This document shows, piece by piece, positions 23,952 through 31,887 of a DNA stretch of 33,118 nt; position 1 is the stretch's first letter; each line of letters begins with the position of its first letter. Source of the DNA: Pirellulaceae bacterium (GTDB lineage Bacteria; Planctomycetota; Planctomycetia; Pirellulales; Pirellulaceae). The translations under genes and the position numbers were made by a program. The stretch is from positions 1 through 33,118 of the forward strand of contig JASMLW010000327.1 in the NCBI GenBank assembly GCA_030748485.1. The letters are read 5' to 3'. Below the pieces are notes generated by a model. It ran no database searches and was not told the DNA's origin. It was given only the letters and a program-made list of their open reading frames with translations.

Positions 23952-24002
23952 ACAAGTTCCGAAGTCAGACGACTTTAGGCGCCAAACGTGGGTTACCACT
24001 GA

Positions 24003-26432
24003 ATGATCACCTCAACGACAAGCGATATCGACCTCGATGCTATCACCCGGATCGTCGACGACGTCGGCGGCGCGCCAGATGATGTGATTCCGATCTTGCA
24101 AGCGGTCCAGGAAGAGTACCGGTACTTGCCGAAAGAGGCGTTGGCGCGAGTTTGTGAACTGACCGACATCACTCCGGCGTCGATCATGGGCGTTTCTACG
24201 TTCTACGATCACTTCCGTCACAATCCGGTCGGAAAGCACATGATCAGCGTCTGCATGGGGACGGCTTGTCACGTGAAGGGCGCGGGCCTGGTGGACGACG
24301 CCATTCGCCACAAGCTGGAGTTGGCTCCGCGTGAAGACACTGACGCCGACGGTGAATTCACCGTGCAGAAAGTCGCCTGCCTGGGATGCTGCACGCTCGG
24401 CCCCGTCGTGCAAATCGACGAAGCGACTTTTGGTCATGTCACGTCGCGAACGGCGCCGCGAGTGCTGAAAGAATTTCACGAGGCCGAGTTTGTTTCCAAA
24501 CCGGCCGTCCACCGCCCGATCGCGCAACCGAATGGAGCCGGCACGACCGAGGTCCGCATCGGTTTGGGATCGTGCTGCTTGGCGCTGGGCAGCGACAAGG
24601 TCCACGACGCGCTCACCGATGTGCTCGACGCGACCGGCGGGGCCGGCTACGTCAAGCAAGTGGGTTGCACAGGCGTTTGTCACAAGACGCCGTTGGTGGA
24701 GTTGGTCGCGCCCGACGGCACGTCGCAGATCTACACGAACGTCGAGCCCGAAATGGCCAGGCACATCGTGCTGCAGCACTTCCGTCCCAGCGGAATCGTG
24801 CGGCCGCTCCGCTACGCCTTCTCCTGGTTGCTCGACCAGTTCCATACGGACGAAGAGAAGGATGTCCTGAAGAAGCACAGCGACGCGCGCGACGGAGCCA
24901 TGTGTTCGTTCATCGGCCCGCAAAAGCACTTGACGATGGACTTGTTGGACGTCGTCGACCCGCTGAACTTCGACGAGTACTTGAGTCACGACGGTTTCGC
25001 CGCGTTAAAGAAGTGCATCGAAGACATCGGGCCGGAGCAGATCCTTGACGAAGTCGAGACGAGCGGGCTGCGCGGTCGCGGCGGCGCGGGTTTTCCGACC
25101 CACCGCAAGTGGCGGGCCGTGCGCGCTCAGGACAACGAGACCAAGTACGTCATCTGCAACGGCGACGAAGGCGATCCCGGCGCGTTCATGGACCGCATGC
25201 TGCTCGAGTCGATTCCCTATCGAGTCATCGAAGGGATGGCGATCGCCGCTCTTGCGCTGGATTCGAAAGAGGCCATTTTCTACATTCGCGCCGAGTACCC
25301 GTTGGCGGTAAAGCGAATTCGCCAGGCGATCAAGATCTGCGAGGAGCGCGGCATCCTGGGCGACTCGGTTATGGGGAGCGACTTCAGTTTGAAGATGGAT
25401 GTCCGCGAAGGCGCGGGCGCTTTCATCTGCGGCGAAGAGACAGCCCTGATTCACTCGATCGAAGGACACCGAGGCAGCCCTCGCCTGCGACCGCCGTTCC
25501 CCGCGGAAAGCGGTTTGTGGGAGAAGCCGACCTTGATCAACAACGTCGAGACGTTTTCGACGATCCCGTGGATCATTCAAAACGGCGGCGCCGAACTGGC
25601 CAAACTGGGCACGGAGACAAGCAAAGGCACGAAGGTCTTCGCCCTGGCCGGCAAGGTTCGCAACGGCGGACTGATCGAGGTGCCGATGGGAGTCACCATC
25701 CGGGAGATCGTCGAGGAGATCGGCGGCGGCGCCGAAGAGGGCAGGACCTTCAAGGCCGTCCAGATCGGCGGCCCTTCCGGAGGCTGCGTGCCGGCCGAGT
25801 TGTCGGAAACGAAGATCGATTACGAGTCGTTGGCCGCCGTCGGCGCCATTATGGGTAGTGGCGGACTCGTCGTGCTGGACGACAAGGACTGCATGGTCGA
25901 CATCGCCCGCTACTTCCTTCGCTTCACCCAAGATCAATCGTGTGGCAAGTGCACGTTCTGTCGCGTGGGCACCAAGCGAATGCTCGATATCCTCGACCGT
26001 CTGTGCATCGGCAAAGGGAAGAAGGGCGACCTCGAGGAACTCGAAGAGTTGTCCAAGATGGTCGGCGCCGGCAGCATCTGCGGGCTCGGTAAAACGGCTC
26101 CCAATCCCGTGCTGTCGACGCTCAAGTATTTTCGCGATGAGTACGAGGCGCACATCGCGGGCCGCTGCCCGGCCGGAAAATGCCTCGACATGATCGACTA
26201 CATGATCAACGACAAGTGCATCGGCTGCACGCTCTGCTCGCAGAACTGCCCGGTCGACGCCATTCCGATGACGCCCTACAAACGACACACGATCGAGTTG
26301 GATCTCTGCACGCGCTGCGACACGTGTTATCAGGTCTGTCCTGAAGACGCCGTCTACATCGCGTCCGACCCGAAGGGTAAGGACAAAGGAAAAGCCAAGG
26401 CCAAACCGAAGCCGGAATTGGCGCCGGCGTAG
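24003..26432 (+). CDS. NuoE-NuoF-type fusion (NAD(H)-linked iron-sulfur flavoprotein, HydBC-like)
   Basis: This 809-residue fusion begins with a NuoE-type thioredoxin-like [2Fe-2S] domain (1-160; C84-x4-C89, C126-x3-C130 in CLGCC). A second thioredoxin-like ferredoxin domain follows (185-265; C191/C192, C222-x3-C226). A NuoF-type core comes next: the NADH-binding Gly-rich loop GRGGAGFP (358-365), CNGDEGDPGAFMDR, the FMN region GAGAFICGEETALIHSIEG (470-488), and a 4Fe-4S site C647/650/653 with C693. The C-terminus adds two 4Fe-4S ferredoxin modules (C739/742/745/749 and C769/772/775/779) and a Lys/Pro tail. The order matches subunits of electron-bifurcating hydrogenases and NAD-dependent formate dehydrogenases, but no hydrogenase or formate catalytic gene is present. 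It probably oxidises NADH or reduces NAD+ in the cytosol, together with the next gene product. Confidence 0.93.
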   Translation: MITSTTSDIDLDAITRIVDDVGGAPDDVIPILQAVQEEYRYLPKEALARVCELTDITPASIMGVSTFYDHFRHNPVGKHMISVCMGTACHVKGAGLVDDAIRHKLELAPREDTDADGEFTVQKVACLGCCTLGPVVQIDEATFGHVTSRTAPRVLKEFHEAEFVSKPAVHRPIAQPNGAGTTEVRIGLGSCCLALGSDKVHDALTDVLDATGGAGYVKQVGCTGVCHKTPLVELVAPDGTSQIYTNVEPEMARHIVLQHFRPSGIVRPLRYAFSWLLDQFHTDEEKDVLKKHSDARDGAMCSFIGPQKHLTMDLLDVVDPLNFDEYLSHDGFAALKKCIEDIGPEQILDEVETSGLRGRGGAGFPTHRKWRAVRAQDNETKYVICNGDEGDPGAFMDRMLLESIPYRVIEGMAIAALALDSKEAIFYIRAEYPLAVKRIRQAIKICEERGILGDSVMGSDFSLKMDVREGAGAFICGEETALIHSIEGHRGSPRLRPPFPAESGLWEKPTLINNVETFSTIPWIIQNGGAELAKLGTETSKGTKVFALAGKVRNGGLIEVPMGVTIREIVEEIGGGAEEGRTFKAVQIGGPSGGCVPAELSETKIDYESLAAVGAIMGSGGLVVLDDKDCMVDIARYFLRFTQDQSCGKCTFCRVGTKRMLDILDRLCIGKGKKGDLEELEELSKMVGAGSICGLGKTAPNPVLSTLKYFRDEYEAHIAGRCPAGKCLDMIDYMINDKCIGCTLCSQNCPVDAIPMTPYKRHTIELDLCTRCDTCYQVCPEDAVYIASDPKGKDKGKAKAKPKPELAPA

Positions 26433-26485
26433 ATGACCTCCCTGAAGACTCGACGCGGCCGACGAGCTTTGTTCCCCGCTCACGA

Positions 26486-28138
26486 ATGAGGTTGCTCAGC
26501 GTGGTAAAAGTAAAAATCGACAATCGCGAAGCCGATGTCCCGGCCGGTTCCAACATCATCGATGCGGCCGAACAACTGGGTGTCGAGATCCCCACGCTCT
26601 GCTATCTCAAGGGTTACGAGCCGTCGACGTCGTGCCAGGTCTGCACGGTGAAGGACAGCGTCACCGGTCGACTCATTCCCGCCTGCGGGACCAAGGTGGC
26701 CGAAGGGATGCAGATCGATTGCGAGACGGACGAGATTTTCAATGTTCGTCGCACCGCCTTGGAACTGTTGTTGAGCGAACATGTCGGCGACTGCCGCGCG
26801 CCGTGCGACTTCGCCTGCCCGGCTCACATGGACATTCCGCTGATGCTCCAACAGATCAGCGATGAGGAGCTGCGGAACGCGATTGAGACGGTGAAGGAAG
26901 ACATCGCCCTGCCGGCCGTGCTGGGACGGGTTTGCCCCAAGCCGTGTGAAAAGGGTTGCCGTCGTAAGGGAGCCGACAGCCCGGTCGCGATTTGTGATTT
27001 GAAACGCTACGTAGCCGATGTCGACTTGGCCACCGACGATCCGTATCTCGCACCCTGCAAGCCGGACACCGGCAAGCGAGTGGCGGTCGTCGGCTCGGGA
27101 CCTTCCGGTCTGGCCGCCGTCTATTACCTGCGGCGAGACGGTCACGGATGCACGTTTGTGGAGAAGAACGAACTGCTCGGCGGCCGACTCCGCACCGAAG
27201 AGAGTGAAGCGGATCTTCCTCGCGATGTGCTCGACGGCGAAATCAACCAGATCGTGCGGCTCGGAGCCAAACATCGCATGCAAACCACCATCTCGACAAA
27301 AGACGAACTCGATTCGCTCTGCGAAGAGTTCGACGCCGTCGTGCTGGCCATCGGCAAGACGCTGCCCGAACGCGTCGAACAGCTCGGCCTGCGAGCCAGC
27401 AAGAAAGGCATCGACGTCGATCGAGAAACGTACTCGACCAACCGCCGCGGCGTCTTTGCGGTCGGCAACTCTCTCCGCGGCAAGGGCATGGTTGTCCGCA
27501 GCGCGGCTGATGGCAAAGAGGCCGCGTTCATTGTCAACCAATTCCTGGAAGGCAAAAGAGAACTCAGCCTGGGTTACGAGTTTTCGTCGCGCATTGGCCG
27601 AGTCGAATCGGGGGAGATCGACGAGTTTCTCGCCGGTTCGATCAGCGCCGAACGAACGGTTCCGGAATGCGGCGAAAACTACGTGCAAGACGGCGCGGCC
27701 GAGCAATCGGATCGCTGCTTCGACTGCACTTGCTCAAGCCACGGCAACTGCAAACTCGAGTATTGGTCGGAGTTCTACGGAGCCAATCCGAACCGCTACC
27801 CGCGTGAGCGTCGCCCCTACGAAGTCGTCGGTCGCGAGTCGTCGGTCTTTTTCGAACCGGGTAAGTGCATCAAGTGCGAGCTCTGCATTAAGATCGCCGA
27901 TCGGGCGAGTGAACCGCTGGGACTGGCGTTTGTCGGTCGCGGCTTTGACGTGTTGGTCAGCGTGCCATTCGACGGCGAGATGGATGAAGCTCTCACGAAG
28001 GTCGCCGCCGATTGCATCTCGGCCTGTCCGACCGCCGCGTTGTCGTTCGCCGAGCAGCGGCGACCACCCGTGCTGCTCGACATCGAAGGTTTGCCGGACG
28101 CCGCTCCGCTGCAGAACTCAGCCCTTCCCGCTGACTGA
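26486..28138 (+). CDS. NuoG/GltD-like iron-sulfur flavoprotein lacking the NAD(P)H-binding domain
   Basis: This 550-residue protein is given from the ATG at 26486. A GTG at 26501, with GAGG nine bases upstream, is an attractive alternative giving the typical VKVKIDNREADVPAG start. Residues 6-85 are a [2Fe-2S] ferredoxin domain (C39, C50, C53, C67). Residues 100-175 match the GltD-type Fe-S domain (C103/107/111-Pro, C150/154/158, C170). An FAD-binding domain starts at VAVVGSGPSGLAA (199-211) and ends with RGVFAVGNSLRGKG (321-334). The usual NAD(P)H Rossmann insertion between these halves is absent. The C-terminus has cysteines 411/414/416/422 and a NuoG-like 4Fe-4S region (C461/464/467, GLAFVGRGFDVLVSVPF, C510/514-Pro). 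It follows the NuoE-NuoF fusion by 53 bases and is its probable partner. Confidence 0.9.
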   Translation: MRLLSVVKVKIDNREADVPAGSNIIDAAEQLGVEIPTLCYLKGYEPSTSCQVCTVKDSVTGRLIPACGTKVAEGMQIDCETDEIFNVRRTALELLLSEHVGDCRAPCDFACPAHMDIPLMLQQISDEELRNAIETVKEDIALPAVLGRVCPKPCEKGCRRKGADSPVAICDLKRYVADVDLATDDPYLAPCKPDTGKRVAVVGSGPSGLAAVYYLRRDGHGCTFVEKNELLGGRLRTEESEADLPRDVLDGEINQIVRLGAKHRMQTTISTKDELDSLCEEFDAVVLAIGKTLPERVEQLGLRASKKGIDVDRETYSTNRRGVFAVGNSLRGKGMVVRSAADGKEAAFIVNQFLEGKRELSLGYEFSSRIGRVESGEIDEFLAGSISAERTVPECGENYVQDGAAEQSDRCFDCTCSSHGNCKLEYWSEFYGANPNRYPRERRPYEVVGRESSVFFEPGKCIKCELCIKIADRASEPLGLAFVGRGFDVLVSVPFDGEMDEALTKVAADCISACPTAALSFAEQRRPPVLLDIEGLPDAAPLQNSALPAD

Positions 28139-28171
28139 CATGGCGATCGACGATGGACCTGCGGCGCCGCC

Positions 28172-28603
28172 TCACCGATCGACGTTCTCGACGCCGCCGT
28201 CGGGCGTGAATTTGAGTTTCCGCCTCTTCTCGGACGGCCACGAATTCCAAAGCGAGGCGGCCAGCATTAGCGCGACGCCCACATAGATGGCCGGGTTCCA
28301 CCCAAAGACGAACTTGCCGATCAGCAGCGCGGTCGCGCCGACCGCCCCGACGAAGAACGGCGGCAGGCCCTGCCGCCGGTTGGCTCCCACCACCAGGCCG
28401 CCGACCGCAAACGTCAAGCAAGTCGCTGTCAGCGGGAACAGGTAGACCGTTTTTGTCAGAAAGGCTAGCCCCATCGAGCCGAGCAAGCCAACGTACGCAG
28501 GCATTTGGCAAGGACAAGCGAGTCGCGGCAACAGAGCGATGGCGACGGCGAGCAAGACTGACAGGAAACTGCGAGATCCCGTTGCCGTTTTGCGATCGCT
28601 CAT
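28172..28603 (-). CDS. MerE/MerC-like small integral membrane protein
   Basis: This 143-residue protein starts at 28603 (MSDRKTATG). No clear SD marks the start, and an in-frame ATG at 28612 is possible. About five hydrophobic segments are visible (about 12-29, 34-51, 53-73, 82-100, 104-121). The first is followed by RLACPCQMPAY, with C30 and C32. This resembles the CPCHLP motif of the mercury transporter MerE, and the following AYVGLLGSMGLAFL also fits that family's pattern. The remaining half is longer than MerE. It converges with the redox cluster, with 33 bases between stops. No merA, merR or merP-like gene is nearby, so mercury transport is only suggested; another soft metal or thiol compound is possible. 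Confidence 0.68.
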   Translation of the reverse strand: MSDRKTATGSRSFLSVLLAVAIALLPRLACPCQMPAYVGLLGSMGLAFLTKTVYLFPLTATCLTFAVGGLVVGANRRQGLPPFFVGAVGATALLIGKFVFGWNPAIYVGVALMLAASLWNSWPSEKRRKLKFTPDGGVENVDR

Positions 28604-28817
28604 GGCCAACATCCAACGCGACGGTTCGGGTTGAGTCCAAAAGGAGAGGCCGCCGCCAAGAAGAAGAAGCTGCCCCCCGCGGTCATCCAGCGCCCGCCCC
28701 AAACTCCGACGGACGCACAAACATCAATTCTATCAGAATTCACGTTGAGCCACTGATTCAGGCGACTCTGCCTCGGACGCCACGTCGAGACAGAGAGCTA
28801 CAACGTGGGGGCGCGTC

Positions 28818-29114
28818 GCGTCGGCGACTCAACGCCAATCGCCGCGCCGCATCGTCGTCGCTCTTCACAAACAGCATGTCGAAAACACGCTCGGGACGGT
28901 GTTCCGCCGGAATCGCTCGGCCGCTGCGATTGAAAGACAACGTATGTGCGCCGCGCGGAGCTCCCGCGCCTCCATCGGTCGACAAGACAAGTGATGAGAA
29001 GCGAGTTTGATCTTCCACGTGAGCGGCGAATTCCTGGTCGAGCGAGATTGAGTTGCCGTACTCTCCCGCCGCGCCAGTCGCAGCCCCGGTGAGAAACTGA
29101 TCGCACATGATCGT
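28818..29114 (-). pseudogene. DUF1552 gene remnant
   Basis: A minus-strand frame of about 100 residues matches the internal part of planctomycete DUF1552 proteins. Recognisable stretches are SISLDQEFAAHVEDQTRFSS, LVLSTDGGAGAPRGAHTLSF and NRSGRAIPAEHRPERVFDML. Then comes FVKSDDDAARRLALSRRR, after which similarity stops. Intact DUF1552 proteins are over 400 residues and Tat-exported. Neither the N-terminal leader nor the C-terminal two thirds is present in any frame here. The fragment is flanked by sequence without gene-like character. I infer a decayed gene. The assignment rests on my memory of the family motif, so a profile search would be decisive. Confidence 0.62.
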
Positions 29115-29247
29115 CAAGACTGTCCGCCTCCGTGGGGAGGACCGCTTCAGTGAATCGGTGGACAAACGGCCAGTTCAACGTATCATTCAGTGAGCCGCGA
29201 GCAAGGCGATGAAATCACACGTCTCGCACCACACCCGGAGCCCTGTC

Positions 29248-30165
29248 ATGCGTTGTTTCACCTTACTGACCACCTTGCTGTGCATGTTGCTGGCCACAGC
29301 GCTTGCTGGTTCGCGAGCGAATGCGGCTGAGTCGGGCCTGTTGAAGTGGAAGCTGAAGGCCGGCGAGACGTTTTACCTGAAGAACGTGCAGACGCTCAAG
29401 CAGACGGTCACCGCGAACGGGCGCGATGTCGAACAGAATAGCGTCCAAACTTCGATCTCCAGGTTCTCTGTCAAAAGTGTGTCAGCCAAGGGCGGCACGG
29501 TCATTGAGCAGACGGTGCTGAAGACCACCACGGAGGGCAATCTGCCCGGCGCCGGCGACACCAGCATCAGCGACAAAATGAAAGGCGTGAGATTCACAAT
29601 CACCCTCGACGACCACCACAAGGTCGTCAAGTTCGAGGGGTACGACGAGTTCATCAAGAAGATGACCGGCGGCGATAAAGCCGTTGCGGCCGCACTGCGA
29701 GCGATGATGCCTCAAGAGACGATACAGAAGACCGCCAGCGAGACCTTCTCGCAACTTCCCGGAAATATCGTGTCCACCGGCGACACCTGGAAGCGCGCCT
29801 ACAATCTCACGATGGGGCCCATCGGAGACATGGCTGTCAAAGCGACTTACGTTTACTACGGCAAAGCGACGGTCGAGGAGACCTCCGTCGATCGCATCAA
29901 GTACGTCGCCTCCATGAAGTACTCGCCCCCGAAGGCGGCCGGCGGCGTGAGATTGCCGTTCACCATCGTCGGAGGACGTCTGAACTCCGATGAGTTTTCG
30001 GGGACGTTGCACTTCAACTCTGCAACCGGCAAGATCGTCGACTCGACCGTCAGCATGAAGGTCAGCGGGGACCTGACACTTCAAGTCGAAGATGAGAAAC
30101 GGACGATCGGTCTGAAACAGGAGGTGACGACCGAAAGCTACATCCTCGATGAGAACCCCTTGTAG
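29248..30165 (+). CDS. Exported protein of DUF6263-like type, unknown function
   Basis: I prefer the ATG at 29248 (MRCFTLLTTLLCMLL), with GGAG seven bases upstream and an immediate signal peptide ending near SRANAAES. An in-frame ATG at 29209 has poor SD spacing. The mature part begins LLKWKLKAGETFYLKNVQTL, an opening typical of planctomycete proteins grouped near DUF6263. The rest is beta-rich with no cysteines and repeated Thr/Val strands. Motifs include DDHHKVVKFEGYDEFIKK, QLPGNIVSTGDTWKRAY and GTLHFNSATGKIVDS. The length (305 residues) fits that group. It stands alone on the plus strand after the DUF1552 remnant. A periplasmic or cell-surface location is likely; no catalytic function can be assigned. 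Confidence 0.83.
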   Translation: MRCFTLLTTLLCMLLATALAGSRANAAESGLLKWKLKAGETFYLKNVQTLKQTVTANGRDVEQNSVQTSISRFSVKSVSAKGGTVIEQTVLKTTTEGNLPGAGDTSISDKMKGVRFTITLDDHHKVVKFEGYDEFIKKMTGGDKAVAAALRAMMPQETIQKTASETFSQLPGNIVSTGDTWKRAYNLTMGPIGDMAVKATYVYYGKATVEETSVDRIKYVASMKYSPPKAAGGVRLPFTIVGGRLNSDEFSGTLHFNSATGKIVDSTVSMKVSGDLTLQVEDEKRTIGLKQEVTTESYILDENPL

Positions 30166-30881
30166 GTCCCGCCTGGGGAAACCTCGCGACCATCGTCGAT
30201 TCGATTGCCAGCGAAGTCCAGTCGCGGATGCTACTTCAACGCGGCGGACGCTTGAAAGGAGGCAAGTACTGCCACTCTCCGATTGCGAGAATCGGCTCAG
30301 CGTTCCTTTCTCAATGGCTTAAAAGCTGGCCGCTCACCTGCGAGCAAACGTGTGAAAACGTAGAATTCAAGCAAGCGGCGTCCACTTCCCTTTCTCACTT
30401 GTTGCGCGACTGGATCAACGACTGTGGACGCCGCTCTCTTTCTTTTGAGGTCCGATTGAGGGTCCGATGGGACACGCTACTCTGGGCGAGTTCATCGACG
30501 GCGTCTTGGACAGCGCGCGTGTAGAGTCGCACAATCCGGTAGGCAGGAAAATGCTCTGCCAAACCGAAGATCTTTGTGACGCTGTGTGGCGGGCGGGCAA
30601 CGCGAGGTTCCCGAAGGCGTCCTCGCTGCTGTCCGATCCAGATCCAGTGCTGCGAACATTTGCGAGCACGCTGCGAGGCTCAACCCGGGTCCTCGATCTC
30701 CGCGAACCAGCTTGGGGAGATGGGTTCGAATGGTCGCGTCTGAATGCGCTCCGCACGCCGCTCCACCGCGCCGCCGAACAACTCGTGTTCGGCATCGAAA
30801 GCCCTCCCGGAATACTGCGCCGCTGAACTCTCCATGGCGACATCGCCCGCGCCGGTGCCTCGTCCTGTGTTCTGAACAGCA
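30166..30881. other. Stretch without a convincing gene; possible decayed coding sequence
   Basis: About 700 bases without a recognisable gene. On the minus strand one frame from an ATG at 30835 to a stop near 30402 reads protein-like in two parts separated by a single TGA near 30695. The parts contain PFEPISPSWFAEIEDPG and IFGLAEHFPAYRIVRLYTRA. This may be a decayed small gene, but I recognise no family. A 12-bp inverted repeat lies at 30374-30435. Confidence 0.35.
30374..30435. repeat. 12-bp perfect inverted repeat with 38-base spacer
   Basis: AGCGGCGTCCAC (30374-30385) is matched by GTGGACGCCGCT (30424-30435). It lies in the gene-poor stretch between the DUF6263-like gene and the kinase remnant. 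It may be a terminator-like structure or the remains of a mobile-element end; no direct repeats or transposase accompany it. Confidence 0.45.
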
Positions 30882-31886
30882 CTACCTCAATCGCGAATCA
30901 CAGTAAGGGCAGTGGTCGTCGACGAACGTCAACTCGTCCAAGCGGACTTCGCAGGCGGGGCACTTCAGATCGACCGGCAGAAGCTTCCTGACGCCTGCGG
31001 TTAGCAGTGCGAGCGACGCGGCTCCGGCCGTCATCGCTCCGAGCAGCACGATGCCGATGATGGGACCCACCACCATCATGACTCCCCACATTCCCAAAGT
31101 CATGAGGCCACCCAAGCCCGTCGCCAATTGGAGCGCCATGGAGATTGTCAGGTTCCTCAGGTGAACGCGCCGACGCGCGGCGAATGCGCGCGCGATGACC
31201 TCGCCCCGCTCGCCCGTTCCCTCAGCGTTCTCAGACCACTCGCAGACCGCGCAATGAGATCCCGGCGGAATGATGAATCCGCATTGCGGGCAACTCATCA
31301 AATAGGTCGACCCGCTGGTAACGCGCACGCGGCCGTCGCCGATTTGAAAGCTGTCGTCCGGCCGCTCCAGCCAATCAACCAGCGCCGAGGCGAGTTGCCC
31401 GGCCGTTTCATATCGATCTGCGGGAGACTTCTCCAGCGCCCGCAGGCAGATTCTCTCCAGCCGATCAGGAATCGCAGGATTCAACTGGACGGGTGGAGCG
31501 GGCGACGCTTCGGTGACCTGTTTCTTTAGAGCCTCCATCGTGCCAGCTTGAAAAGGCAACGCTCCCGTCATCAACTCGTAGAGCACCACACCGAGGCTGA
31601 AGGTATCGCTGCGCCCGTCCAACAAGTACGACGAGCAGTCGATCTGTTCCGGACTCATATAGAATGGCGTTCCCGCGATCCGCTGACCGGTGTGGATCGC
31701 ATGGACGCCTTCGGTCGCAACACCGAAGTCGATGATGTACGGCGTCATGTCCAGATCCAACAAGATGTTGGCTGGCTTGATGTCGCGGTGGATGATGTCC
31801 CGACGATGTGCGTAGTCGAGAGCCTCGGCGATCATAGCGACAATCCGCACCGACTCCTCGAGCGAGAGCTCTCCGCCGCTCGACAA
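30882..31886 (-). pseudogene. Ser/Thr protein kinase lacking its N-lobe (5' truncated), with C-terminal zinc ribbons
   Basis: The minus-strand frame encodes a Hanks-type kinase from helix E onward: ELSLEESVRIVAMIAEALDY, the catalytic loop HRDIKPANILLD, the DFG loop IIDFGVATE, GTPFYMSPEQ, and DGRSDTFSLGVVLYELMTG. After the kinase domain come a zinc-ribbon-like SCPQCGF...HCAVCEW, two or three membrane segments (MALQLATGLGGLMTLGMWGVMM, VGPIIGIVLLGAMTAGAA), and a second ribbon CPACEVRL...CPYC. The Gly-rich loop, the catalytic Lys and helix C are missing. Upstream of about 31886 the same frame stays open, but it is the antisense of a reverse transcriptase and has no kinase character. The gene is therefore truncated at that point and should lack ATP-binding capacity. 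A shorter product from an internal start cannot be excluded. Confidence 0.82.
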
Positions 31887-31887
31887 T

